Origin: Phycisphaeraceae bacterium | GTDB taxonomy: Bacteria; Planctomycetota; Phycisphaerae; Phycisphaerales; UBA1924 | NCBI GenBank assembly: GCA_021299385.1 | Contig: JAJTGZ010000033.1 | Span: 1-40,871, forward strand | DNA: 40,871 nucleotides | Reading direction: 5' to 3' | Shown: piece after piece, positions 32,493 to 39,999 of the stretch | Layout: each line of letters opens with the position of its first letter | How positions within the stretch are numbered: position 1 is the stretch's first letter | The notes under the pieces: generated by a model | Databases searched by the model: none | Seen by the model: the letters and a program-made list of their open reading frames with translations, nothing else | What the model was told of the DNA's origin: nothing | Program-made: the position numbers and the translations under genes

Positions 32493-33286
32493 TTATCCTC
32501 CTGCCTCTCGCTCATGCCGCTCTTGTCCATGTTCTCCTTCATGAATGACTGGAACTCTTCATCGTTCCCACTCTGAAGGATCGCGCGGGCCTTGTCTGCG
32601 ACGGGCCCATCCATGCGGCCTGATCGCTCCATCATGTCGATGCGCTCCATGCGGGCCATGATGTTGTCAAACTTGGCCTGCTCGTTCGGGGTGCGCGAGG
32701 CAAGCCTGCGCTGGGCCGCGATCTGGGCCGGCGTCTGAGGCCCCCCGGGCTGGCCCGCCGCGGGCATGCCTTGGATGATGGGGGGGGTCTGGGCCGTAAC
32801 GATCTTGAGCGCCCCGCTCTGGCGTGGGGCCAGGTCGATGCGTTCGCGGGCATCACCCCGGGCCAGGATCAGGTGGTCCTGGGCAAGGGTGATGACGGTC
32901 GCGCCCTCGACGGTCTGACCCTCGCGGACAAAGCGTTGCCGATCGTTGACGGCCACCAGCCCGTGCATCCCCCTCGGGGTGATCAGGCTGCCGAGGTAGC
33001 GCCATGCCGGGGGAGGGGGTGGGGGTGGCTCTGCGGCCTTGGAATCGGGCTTGGCGACGACGACGACCGGGGGGGCCATGGCCGTCAGGGAGGCGGCGGA
33101 GACAACCGGCTGCATCGGGGGCAGGGCCTGCTCCTTCTCGGCCTTGGGCTTCGCCTCGGGGATCGTGATCGGGGTCGGGTCAGAGGCGCTGACCGGAACA
33201 AACGCCGCTCCCACGGCCACGGCCACCAGCAACCCCGCAGCCAGTTGGATACGCATGATCCGAGATTGGGCCTGATCTACGTGCAT
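32489..33286 (-). CDS. GspC-like inner-membrane protein of the pseudopilin operon
   Basis: The 265-residue protein has a membrane segment near the start (about 12-29), a Pro-rich periplasmic linker (about 30-90) and a small beta domain (about 92-145: RYLGSLITPRGMHGLVAVND, then REGQTVEGATVITL). That domain resembles the homology region of GspC/PilP, which contacts the secretin. After it come a Gln/Ala-rich stretch and a helical end with many Met and Asp (DNIMARMERIDMMERSG). ATG 33286 is taken as start; GTG 33295 is possible, and neither has an ideal ribosome site. Its stop overlaps the next gene as GTGA. The role in linking inner-membrane platform and outer-membrane channel is inferred from the family. 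Confidence 0.6.
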   Translation of the reverse strand: MHVDQAQSRIMRIQLAAGLLVAVAVGAAFVPVSASDPTPITIPEAKPKAEKEQALPPMQPVVSAASLTAMAPPVVVVAKPDSKAAEPPPPPPPAWRYLGSLITPRGMHGLVAVNDRQRFVREGQTVEGATVITLAQDHLILARGDARERIDLAPRQSGALKIVTAQTPPIIQGMPAAGQPGGPQTPAQIAAQRRLASRTPNEQAKFDNIMARMERIDMMERSGRMDGPVADKARAILQSGNDEEFQSFMKENMDKSGMSERQEDK

Positions 33287-33364
33287 ATGGAACACTCTTC
33301 CTCGGCCAGATATCTACAAGGGCATGAGTGTATGGATGCAGGTGGGGGGTGGGGACAAGTAACT

Positions 33365-33404
33365 AAATGGTCAAATGTTCAAATGGTCAAATTGCCAAAG
33401 GGAC
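33365..33404 (+). repeat. Octamer tandem repeat inside the pseudopilin operon
   Basis: Five 8-base units run head to tail: AAATGGTC, AAATGTTC, AAATGGTC, AAATTGCC, AAAGGGAC. The array is AT-rich in an otherwise GC-rich segment. It lies in the 156-base spacer between the gspK stop (33443) and the GspC-like start, the only sizeable gap in this operon. Confidence 0.7.
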
Positions 33405-33442
33405 AACTGAAGAAGTGGCAGAATGGCAGAGGTGCAGGGGGC

Positions 33443-34276
33443 TTAGCGGGTTGCCAGTGCGGCGGCGAAGGGCTCGCCTTTGGGCAGGTCGGCCCAGAGC
33501 TCGATGGACCACGAGCCGCTGCTGGTCCCCGTGCCGGGCTTGAGTGAGCCGGTGGCAAACCCACCCTGGCGTATCAGTTCGCGCCCGTTGGGGTCGATGA
33601 CCCGGGCCTCGAGCCACCAGAAGTTTGGGTCAGCCGTGGTTACGGCGGTGAGCAGGTCCAGCTTGTTGCCGCCGATGCGGGCTTTGCTGCCGGCGTTGCG
33701 GATGTCATTGTCGTTGAGGTCGCGTTTGGCGCGTTCTTGGACGATCTGGTTGACAAACTCGCGTGCATCGCACGCCGGATCGACGGCCTGGGCGAGCGCG
33801 GCGAGGGCCTCCGGCTCAGACCCGTGCACGCTCACGCGCGGGGGGCCAAAGACGCGGATGTAGCGCAGGTCCAGTTCCTTGCTCTCTTGCAGGATCACCA
33901 CGGCACGCCCGAGGACCTGCCCGCGGATGCTCCCAGGCTCAGCCGTGGCCAGGATCGAACCGCCCAGGTCCTTGAGCCGGACCTCCATCCGCAGGTTCTG
34001 CTCCAGGTCGAGGTTGAAGCCAACGACCCCCCCGGCGATGTTCGATTCCTTGGTGCGTTTAGCCGTCGTCAGAAAGACGCTGATGAAGTCCTTCAGCCCC
34101 GCCTGGATGTGGTGCGAGACGTACCCGTCAGACTGCTTCTTGACGGCCACGCGCGCGCTGCTGCGGCGCGTGAGCAGGACTGTTACCAGCACCGACGCGG
34201 CCAGTAGGAGCATCAGCACCAACGGGAGCGCAAAGCCCGGCTGTCGCAGTCGTTTGTGGCATCGACGGGCCTGCAT
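33443..34276 (-). CDS. gspK: GspK-like minor pseudopilin
   Basis: The 277-residue protein begins with a basic leader and a prepilin-peptidase site, Gly14|Phe15 in RQPGFALPLVLMLLL, followed by a hydrophobic helix (15-37). Unlike the other pseudopilins here it lacks Glu at position 5 of the mature protein, as is usual for GspK. The rest is an alpha/beta domain with DLNDNDIRNAGSKARIGGNK, LDLLTAVTTADPNFWWLEAR and other stretches. GspK caps the pseudopilus tip, with GspI and GspJ. It is shorter than typical GspK (about 320). It starts three bases after the GspJ-like stop. Confidence 0.85.
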   Translation of the reverse strand: MQARRCHKRLRQPGFALPLVLMLLLAASVLVTVLLTRRSSARVAVKKQSDGYVSHHIQAGLKDFISVFLTTAKRTKESNIAGGVVGFNLDLEQNLRMEVRLKDLGGSILATAEPGSIRGQVLGRAVVILQESKELDLRYIRVFGPPRVSVHGSEPEALAALAQAVDPACDAREFVNQIVQERAKRDLNDNDIRNAGSKARIGGNKLDLLTAVTTADPNFWWLEARVIDPNGRELIRQGGFATGSLKPGTGTSSGSWSIELWADLPKGEPFAAALATR

Positions 34277-34279
34277 TGC

Positions 34280-35290
34280 TTACTCGTCCCCGCCCCCGCC
34301 ACCGTTCAGGCGTGCGATCAGGCGCATGGCCATGGCCAAGGCCTCACGCAGACGCTGGGCATCGGCTGCGGGGTCGCGCGCCTGCGGATTGCCCGTGCCT
34401 GGCCCCCCAGTGCCCGTGCCAGGATCGGTGTTGGTGGGCGGATTGCTCGTACCCCCGCCGGCGAGTTCATTTTGCAGCCTGTCGGTGATGTCTCTGGGCA
34501 AGTCAGCATCGGCGGAATACCCGCCGCCCCCGGCGACCTGGCCTGGTGTCTGCCCACCCTGGGCGGCAACCTCAAAGAGCCAGCTGGTCTGCTGACCGTC
34601 GGTCATCTGCACCGAGGCCTCGACATACGCCGGCACCTGGTCCCACCCGGCGATCTCGGCCGTGCGCTGGCGCTCCAGCGTCTTGTTCTCACCGGTGCGA
34701 TAAAAACTCACGCCCATGCTCTGGATATTGCCCGCAATCCGCACCCCCTTGGCCTGCTGGCGTTGGTCCAGCTCCGGCTTGCCCGTCTCCTGGGCGTAGG
34801 GTGTCCACCAGAGCTCAAGGGAGGATTCGTCCGTCATGGCCGAGCCGTCGCTGAGGAGTTTGATGGGCCTGCGCAGTTCCAGTGCGCCGACGGCCGCGGA
34901 GTTCTGTGCCTCCAGGGACATCGGCTTGCCGTCGATAACCCCGAGCACGGGTGGACGCATCAGCGTCAGTTCCAGGCGTGGCCCAAGGCCCCCTTCGAGC
35001 AGGGCGATGCGCGCTTGGCGTGCGTCGCCGGGCTTGGGGGGCGTGGTGTCCAGGAGCATGGTGCGGAAGGTGTGCTGGAACGCCCGGTGGATGCGCGACA
35101 TATCAACCATCACTGCCGTGCGCTCGGCGCTGGCGGCGTCGGCGCGCGTGAGCGTGAAGACGAACCCAAGACAGGCGCCCGCGACGATCGCCGAGAGCAT
35201 CCCGGCTAGGACCACCTCGATGAGCGTAAAGCCCCGAGAACGGTGTGCGCGACTCATGGCCTGTGTGGTGCGGGTTGCTGCGGTAATCAT
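34280..35290 (-). CDS. gspJ: GspJ-like minor pseudopilin
   Basis: A basic leader of 20 residues ends at the cleavage site Gly20|Phe21 in SRGFTLIEVVLAG, with Glu25 as the conserved fifth mature residue. The membrane helix follows (21-45). The C-terminal domain contains ELWWTPYAQETGK and RQQAKGVRIAGNI. The end (about 275-336) is a Gly/Pro/Thr-rich region with GTGTGGPGTGNP. ATG 35290 overlaps the previous stop as ATGA, a coupled start; the ATG at 35257 would give a shorter leader. With 336 residues it is larger than GspJ elsewhere. The assignment to J rather than I rests on gene order and size. Confidence 0.8.
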   Translation of the reverse strand: MITAATRTTQAMSRAHRSRGFTLIEVVLAGMLSAIVAGACLGFVFTLTRADAASAERTAVMVDMSRIHRAFQHTFRTMLLDTTPPKPGDARQARIALLEGGLGPRLELTLMRPPVLGVIDGKPMSLEAQNSAAVGALELRRPIKLLSDGSAMTDESSLELWWTPYAQETGKPELDQRQQAKGVRIAGNIQSMGVSFYRTGENKTLERQRTAEIAGWDQVPAYVEASVQMTDGQQTSWLFEVAAQGGQTPGQVAGGGGYSADADLPRDITDRLQNELAGGGTSNPPTNTDPGTGTGGPGTGNPQARDPAADAQRLREALAMAMRLIARLNGGGGGDE

Positions 35291-36045
35291 TTGGAACTCC
35301 CCGGCTTTCTTGCGCCGCTGAATGGGTTGGAGGAAGAACCAGAACTCGAACCGGAAGAGCTAGACAGTGAGTCCGATGACGAGCCTGACGAACCGCCCGA
35401 GGCAGAACCACCCCGACTACTACTCCCACTTCCACTGCCACTTCCACTCCCACTGCCACCCTCGGCCTGGCGCTGCTCGACGAGGCGCAGGATGTACGCC
35501 AGCAACTGCTCAGGGTTGGCCGCCAGGCGGGCCATGGTGTCGGGGTTGCGTGTGATGAGGCTCAGCGGGTTGTGGATGCGAGCGAGCGTCGCCATCTGCT
35601 CGCCGGCGCGGTAGCCCCCCAGCCCATCGGGCAGGCCCGCCCAGACGGTTACGGAGATGAGCTTGGTCTGGTCGATCGCCGAGGCGGTGGTCTGGTTGCT
35701 GGGGGTCTCGAAGATCGAGTTGTCGGGGTAGGAAAGCTTGACAGGCGTCTCCGTCAGCTTGAAGCGGTAGGTGCCCATGCCCTGGTTGATGTGCGTCTCT
35801 TGGCTGGGCATCTTTTCTTTGTCGTCAAGGAACTGCAGCAGGAGGCGGTTGGCCAGTTCAAGGCCTTCGAGTTGCTGGCGTGCCCGCAGATCGGCGCTCG
35901 TCACGGCCGTGATCGCCCCGACGATCATGGTGATGGCAATCGCCAGGATCAGGCTGGCGCAGACGACCTCGATAAGCGTACTACCACGCCCGGCACGCCG
36001 GTGTAGGCGTGGGGTTGATGGTCGTGTTTGCGCGTGCGTGTGCAT
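35287..36045 (-). CDS. gspI: GspI-like minor pseudopilin with a Ser/Gly tail
   Basis: The 252-residue protein has a prepilin site Gly21|Ser22 in GRGSTLIEVVCAS with Glu26, and a hydrophobic helix (22-47). ADLRARQQLEGLELANRLLL follows, which resembles the GspI segment. The last 60 residues are almost all Ser and Gly, encoded by GGAAGT, GGCAGT and GGGAGT hexamers (35415-35460 on the plus strand). The tail should be disordered. I see no canonical GspH-like gene, so the operon runs G, I-like, J-like, K. Its start, ATG 36045, follows the gspG stop by 24 bases. Confidence 0.75.
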   Translation of the reverse strand: MHTHAQTRPSTPRLHRRAGRGSTLIEVVCASLILAIAITMIVGAITAVTSADLRARQQLEGLELANRLLLQFLDDKEKMPSQETHINQGMGTYRFKLTETPVKLSYPDNSIFETPSNQTTASAIDQTKLISVTVWAGLPDGLGGYRAGEQMATLARIHNPLSLITRNPDTMARLAANPEQLLAYILRLVEQRQAEGGSGSGSGSGSGSSSRGGSASGGSSGSSSDSLSSSSGSSSGSSSNPFSGARKPGSSK

Positions 36046-36069
36046 GAGGGCGCAGAGGCGGTGAGGGGG

Positions 36070-36531
36070 TTATTTCCCTTCGTAGACCGTCCAGATATCG
36101 ATATCGTCGGGTGTGTTCAGCTGCTTGTCGCGCCCGAGGCTCTTGAGGTCGAAGGGGCGTTCGGCATCGTTCCCTGCCGATGGGAACTGGTAATAGAAGA
36201 CGCTCCCCCAATCATCCTTGGGGACGCGCTCGAGGTCTTTGGTGATCCCCTTGGCCAGGGGGTCAAGGCCAAGCTCGGTGGGGGGGAAGGTGCCGAACTG
36301 GTTGCTGTAGCCGATCAGGGCGTTGTTGATCTGCTTCATCTTGGCAATGGTGGCGGTCCGTTTGACCTGCTCGCTCTGCCCGCCGAAGGAGATGACCACG
36401 ACACCCATGAGGATGCCCATGATGAGCACAACGAGCATCATCTCCAGCAGCGAGAACCCCCGGCGGGCGTGCCCGGCGTGCCTGCGTGCGGACGTCTGCC
36501 TAGGGGTGGTAGGGGTATGGGTGGTCTTCAT
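36070..36531 (-). CDS. gspG: Type II secretion major pseudopilin
   Basis: GspG is the main subunit of the pseudopilus that drives substrates through the secretin. The leader ends at Gly25|Phe26 in RRGFSLLEMMLVVLIMGIL with Glu30 as the fifth mature residue. The helix continues (26-50), and the GspG-specific part TATIAKMKQINNALIGYSNQ and FPPTELGLDPL follows. The final part, LGRDKQLNTPDDIDIW, matches the calcium-binding loop region of the family (GxDxxxGxxDDI). It has 153 residues after choosing ATG 36531, with GGAG about eight bases upstream; the frame stays open to 36612. It heads the - strand operon. Confidence 0.93.
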   Translation of the reverse strand: MKTTHTPTTPRQTSARRHAGHARRGFSLLEMMLVVLIMGILMGVVVISFGGQSEQVKRTATIAKMKQINNALIGYSNQFGTFPPTELGLDPLAKGITKDLERVPKDDWGSVFYYQFPSAGNDAERPFDLKSLGRDKQLNTPDDIDIWTVYEGK

Positions 36532-36756
36532 GGTGGAAGGCTCCGGGGCCACTCTGGCCCATCTGGTCGTGCGGACAAGTTCTGCTACGTCTGGGGCAAG
36601 ATCAAGTTGCATTACGCCGGTGGTTTAGGCCAACAATCGCACGGCAACCGGGGGATGTTAGTGCCGGTGCCCCCCCGACGACCGGAACAACCCCCCCAGG
36701 ATGCGTGAAGATTCGCCGGGCTATGCCCGCAATGCCCGGATAACCCCCGCCCGGTG

Positions 36757-36764
36757 TATAGGAT
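36757..36764 (+). promoter_or_regulatory. Weak -10-like box upstream of the AhpD/CMD gene
   Basis: TATAGGAT is about 32 bases before ATG 36796 and would suit a -10 box. No convincing -35 was seen, so this is tentative. Confidence 0.25.
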
Positions 36765-36795
36765 GCTGCACGCACACTTTTTTCAGGAGCATCCC

Positions 36796-37326
36796 ATGAA
36801 CCGACTCGGCCAAGTTGACCCCGCCGCCGCGACCGGGCAAGCCAAGGAAATCTTCGACGGCCCACTCAAGGGCAAGCACTTTAACATCTTCAAGAGCATG
36901 GCCCAAAGCCCCGCCGCCTTGCAGGTCTATCTGGGCATGTCCGGCCCGCTCAGCCAGGGCGTGCTCAGCGCCGCCGAGCGCGAGGTGATCCAGCTGGCCA
37001 TCGGCCAAGCCAACAACTGCGGGTATTGCGTCGCGGCCCACACCGTCATCGGGAAGATGAGCGGGCTGACGGCCGAGCAGACCGTCGAGGCCCGCCGGGG
37101 GACGATGGCCAACGCCAAGCTCAACGCCCTGACCAAGTTCGTGCTGACGATCCACGAGAAGCACGGGCACATCAGCGACGCGGACCTCTCGGCGTTCAAG
37201 GCCGCCGGGTACACCGACGCCCACGCCGTCGAGGTGGTGGCCAACTACGCCCTGGCGGTGTATACCAACGTCTTCAACCACGTCAACGACACGCCGAGCG
37301 ACTTCCCGGCGGTTGGGGGGGTCTGA
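36796..37326 (+). CDS. AhpD-like/carboxymuconolactone decarboxylase family protein
   Basis: This 176-residue, all-helical protein has the CxxC active-site motif NNCGYCVAAHTVIG (Cys75, Cys78, His82) with acidic residues upstream, as in AhpD and related peroxidase-associated proteins. Such proteins reduce peroxides or act as alkylhydroperoxidase-like thiol proteins. The start ATG 36796 has AGGAG (36785-36789) six bases before. It has no neighbours of the peroxide system in the window. The specific substrate is unknown. Confidence 0.9.
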   Translation: MNRLGQVDPAAATGQAKEIFDGPLKGKHFNIFKSMAQSPAALQVYLGMSGPLSQGVLSAAEREVIQLAIGQANNCGYCVAAHTVIGKMSGLTAEQTVEARRGTMANAKLNALTKFVLTIHEKHGHISDADLSAFKAAGYTDAHAVEVVANYALAVYTNVFNHVNDTPSDFPAVGGV

Positions 37327-37398
37327 GGTGTGGTGTAAGGGTGGGGGGGTAAGATGGTTGCGGATAACCGGCTGGTGGTTTGATAGGTTCCTGTCCCC

Positions 37399-37884
37399 TC
37401 ACCCCATCCCCGCCGCCGAGCGCAAAAACTCGGCCATCGTCCGCTCGGCAAAGTACGCAGCCGCGGCGTGGGTCTCTGCCGGGTCTATCCCCCAGCAGCA
37501 CGCTACCAGCTGCTCAAACTCAGGTTGCACGTGCACGGCGTATCGATCCGCCACGGCAAAGACCGGCGGCACGCGTCCGACGATCATCGCCGACATCGCG
37601 TTCACGGCCGGGGCACCGACCGCCACTGTCGGGCGCATCCGCAGGTGGGCGTTGTTCAGGTACCACAGGTCCGTAATGCAATACGCCCCCGGCACGGGCC
37701 GGCCCGTCTTTGCGGCGTGCGCACCCGCCCAGGCGTTGATCCGCTCGACGAGGTACCGGGCGATCGGGCGGTCATAGACCTCAGCCGCGGGGTCGGAACC
37801 GACAACCACCACCGCCAGCGGCGCGTCCAGATCGACGGGGGGTTGTGCGTGGGGATGCGGGTGGGGTGCGTTTGTTGCGGGCAT
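37399..37884 (-). CDS. Uncharacterised protein divergent from clpS
   Basis: I do not recognise the family. The 161-residue product begins with a Pro/His-rich stretch (3-18), then LAVVVVGSDPAAEVYDRPIA. The middle has YCITDLWYLNNAHLRMRPTV and GAPAVNAMSAMI, which look like an alpha/beta domain with a hydrophobic core. CCWGIDPAETHAAAAYF follows. The ATG at 37884 has AGGTGG upstream. A longer open frame (to 38415) would cross clpS on the other strand and is rejected. It is 43 bases from the divergent clpS start, suggesting shared regulation. No signal peptide was seen. Confidence 0.6.
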   Translation of the reverse strand: MPATNAPHPHPHAQPPVDLDAPLAVVVVGSDPAAEVYDRPIARYLVERINAWAGAHAAKTGRPVPGAYCITDLWYLNNAHLRMRPTVAVGAPAVNAMSAMIVGRVPPVFAVADRYAVHVQPEFEQLVACCWGIDPAETHAAAAYFAERTMAEFLRSAAGMG

Positions 37885-37927
37885 CAGTCCACCTACTATC
37901 GGGCCGAGTTCGATCAGGAGTGCAGCG

Positions 37928-38290
37928 ATGAGCCAGCCCCAGCCGCCGATGCCAGCAGTAGCACCCCCCGCACCAGCCCCCGCACCGGCCCCTGCACCGG
38001 CAGGCCCGGCTGTCGCCACGCCCCCCGCGCTGGCCAAGACCCCGCCGGCCCGGCAACCGTTGGACCAATACAAAGTCCTGTTGCACAACGACGACACCAA
38101 CGACATGTTGTTTGTTGTCCAGTCGATCGTCCAGATCGCCCACCTCCCGACGCCCCGCGCGCTCAAGGTGATGCTCGAGGCCCACAACACCGGCCTGGGC
38201 CTGGTAACGATCACGCACCGGGAACTTGCCGAGTTGTACCTCGAGCAGTTCACCAGCAAGGGCCTCTCGGCAACGATCGAAAAGGCCTGA
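37928..38290 (+). CDS. clpS: ClpS-like Clp protease adaptor
   Basis: ClpS delivers N-degron substrates to ClpAP. The 120-residue protein has an N-terminal Pro/Ala-rich stretch (1-45), then the ClpS core: YKVLLHNDDTNDMLFVV with Asn54, Asp55 and Asp56. His86 in MLEAHNTGLG corresponds to the substrate-pocket histidine. The end is AELYLEQFTSKGLSATIEKA, in place of the usual AE-x-K. Most ClpS proteins start directly with the core, so the Pro-rich extension is an addition. AGGAG (37916-37920) lies seven bases before ATG 37928. clpA is not adjacent. Confidence 0.9.
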   Translation: MSQPQPPMPAVAPPAPAPAPAPAPAGPAVATPPALAKTPPARQPLDQYKVLLHNDDTNDMLFVVQSIVQIAHLPTPRALKVMLEAHNTGLGLVTITHRELAELYLEQFTSKGLSATIEKA

Positions 38291-38377
38291 TGCCCTGCCC
38301 GTTGCTGAACTTTGCACGGGCCGCTATGCTTTGCCCGTCCTGCTGCTTCCCATGCTTTACCGCCGGGGAGCTCTGCC

Positions 38378-38449
38378 GGTCCCATCGTCCAACGGCTAGG
38401 ACGCGACCCTTTCAAGGTCGAGATGAGGGTTCGATTCCCTCTGGGATCA
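38378..38449 (+). tRNA. tRNA-Glu (anticodon TTC)
   Basis: The acceptor GGTCCCA pairs with TGGGATC. The anticodon arm GACCC..GGTC carries loop CTTTCAA with anticodon TTC, and the T arm AGGGTTCGATTCCCT is intact. The discriminator is A38449. The 3' CCA is not encoded. It lies between clpS and the HAD phosphatase gene. Confidence 0.95.
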
Positions 38450-38517
38450 TTCCGTAAAACGCCCCCTGAACTTCACCGCCGCACCGGGCCAACCCTGGCA
38501 GGCCCGCAGAGGAACCC

Positions 38518-39078
38518 ATGCCCCGCAAGGCCGTTTTTCTTGACCGCGACGACACGCTCCTGAACACCCTCCCCGACACCGCTGACCTGCCCGTGCCCGG
38601 CGATCTGCTCGACCCCTCCCGCGCACACCTGCTGCCCGGCGTGGGCCAGGCGTGCCGACGCCTGCTCGACGCGGGGTACCTCATCGTCCTCTACACCAAC
38701 CAGGGGGGCATCGCGCGTGGCTCGGGCACGCTGCGCGGCTTCGAGGCCGTAGACGACCGCCTCCGCGAGCTACTCCAGCCCTTCGGCGTAACACTCGCAG
38801 GCGTTTATGCCTGCCCATTCCACCCCGTCGGGAGCGTGCCGGAGTTTACACAAGAGCACCAGTGGCGCAAGCCCGCGCCGGGGATGCTCGCCGCGGCAGT
38901 CGCGGAACTGGACCTGGACCTAGCCCAGAGTTGGGCCGCGGGGGACAAGCCGCGCGATGTCGAGGCCGCCGTCTCAGCGGGTATCGCACGCGAGCGCTGC
39001 TTTCTGCTGGCAACATCGGGCGAGGTGGGCGCCCGGTGCGTAGACCTGCCCGCAGCCGTGGAGATGATCCTGGCCTGA
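38518..39078 (+). CDS. GmhB-like HAD phosphatase lacking zinc ligands
   Basis: The 186-residue HAD hydrolase of the GmhB/HisB-N group would remove the 7-phosphate of heptose bisphosphate in LPS or S-layer heptose pathways. The HAD motifs are complete: DRDDTL (Asp9, Asp11), TNQGG (60-64), KPAPGM (Lys118) and GDKPRDVEAA (142-151). Its zinc-binding loop is changed: where GmhB has Cys-x-His and Cys-x-Cys, this has CPFHP (Cys99, Phe101) and EHQWRKP (His114, Trp116). Only one of four ligands is clearly kept. The protein may be zinc-free with altered substrate use. GAGGA lies before ATG 38518. Confidence 0.85.
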   Translation: MPRKAVFLDRDDTLLNTLPDTADLPVPGDLLDPSRAHLLPGVGQACRRLLDAGYLIVLYTNQGGIARGSGTLRGFEAVDDRLRELLQPFGVTLAGVYACPFHPVGSVPEFTQEHQWRKPAPGMLAAAVAELDLDLAQSWAAGDKPRDVEAAVSAGIARERCFLLATSGEVGARCVDLPAAVEMILA

Positions 39079-39092
39079 CGATCAACGCGGTG

Positions 39093-39971
39093 CTATTTCT
39101 GCGCGGGGGGCTCATACCCCGTCGGGCTGGCCGCGCTCTCGTTGGGCGGCTCGGGCCAGAAGGGGAGGTATTCCCACGTGTATTTATCCCGGCTGAAAGC
39201 GGGATACACATACGGCAACCTGCCCGCGAACGGTGCCGGGGTCGCCAGGAACGCGCTCCACGCCTTGGCATCAAATCCAAAGTCCTTACCCGTGAGCGTC
39301 CGCAGGCTCCGCCGGGCGTTGCGCGAAACGAGCAGGTCGTCATCGCTCAGCCCCTTGACCAGCGCCGCGGCGGCAACCGGGTCAGCATACTGCCCCAGCG
39401 CATCAGCCGCGGCGGCGCGCACGTCCTTGTCCGGTTCGGGTATGAGCAGCGCAGGCCGGCCGACGATCGGCGGGCGGTCCGGGTCGGGCCGCCCGAGCAG
39501 GGCCTCGACCAGTGGGCCGATCGCCTCGGTGTTGTGCACACGCTGCAACGCGCGAGCCGCCTGTTGGCGCACGCGCGGGTCCGGGCTTTTCAGCAGCGGG
39601 AGGATCAGCTTGACTTGGTCGGGGGACCCGTGGTTACCAAGGGCCTTGGCGGCGACGCCACGCACCCCGGCGTCGTCATCGTTCTGGATCGCCTGTGCAT
39701 AGATGTTGACGTAGACATCCTCACCACCCCACGGCGCGGCGCTGATGCGCGACATGCCTCGGTAACGCTTGTCCGGGTCGAACGGGTCAACCATGTCCCG
39801 TGCCGCCGCACCGGGGCTGGGTGGGCCGAAGAGCTGAAAGATGCTGTTGACATCCTCACCCTTGGCCGTCTTGCCGCTGGTGCACCCCGCCTGCATGCAG
39901 GCCAGCGCGAGCACCGCGCAGGCACCCAATGATCCGGGCATGCAAACGCGAGTGAACATCCTTGGCCGCAT
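39093..39971 (-). CDS. HEAT-repeat lipoprotein
   Basis: The 292-residue protein has a signal peptide with lipobox MQAGC (Cys30). The body is HEAT-repeat-like, with AGVRGVAAKALGNHG, PDPRVRQQAARALQRVHN, then DKDVRAAAADALGQYAD and LVSRNARRSLRTLTG. The end is aromatic- and proline-rich (YPAFSRDKYTWEYLPFWPEPP). HEAT-repeat proteins bind other proteins; the partner is unknown. The start ATG 39971 precedes the signal sequence; ATG 39959 is nearly as good. It is divergent from the next gene, whose start overlaps or nearly abuts the upstream region. Confidence 0.82.
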   Translation of the reverse strand: MRPRMFTRVCMPGSLGACAVLALACMQAGCTSGKTAKGEDVNSIFQLFGPPSPGAAARDMVDPFDPDKRYRGMSRISAAPWGGEDVYVNIYAQAIQNDDDAGVRGVAAKALGNHGSPDQVKLILPLLKSPDPRVRQQAARALQRVHNTEAIGPLVEALLGRPDPDRPPIVGRPALLIPEPDKDVRAAAADALGQYADPVAAAALVKGLSDDDLLVSRNARRSLRTLTGKDFGFDAKAWSAFLATPAPFAGRLPYVYPAFSRDKYTWEYLPFWPEPPNESAASPTGYEPPAQK

Positions 39972-39999
39972 AAGTGGAGGGTATCCGATCCCGGCGTGG

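Noticed and set aside
29914-32544. Very long plus-strand open frame opposite the GspM- and GspL-like genes
   Set aside because: It is a shadow of the Pro/Thr-rich minus-strand protein; the translation is low-complexity with no domain, while the minus strand has coupled starts and recognisable architecture.
37885-38415. N-terminal extension of the unknown minus-strand gene across clpS
   Set aside because: The extension is the antisense of clpS; ATG 37884 has a ribosome-site-like AGGTGG and clpS is clearly real.
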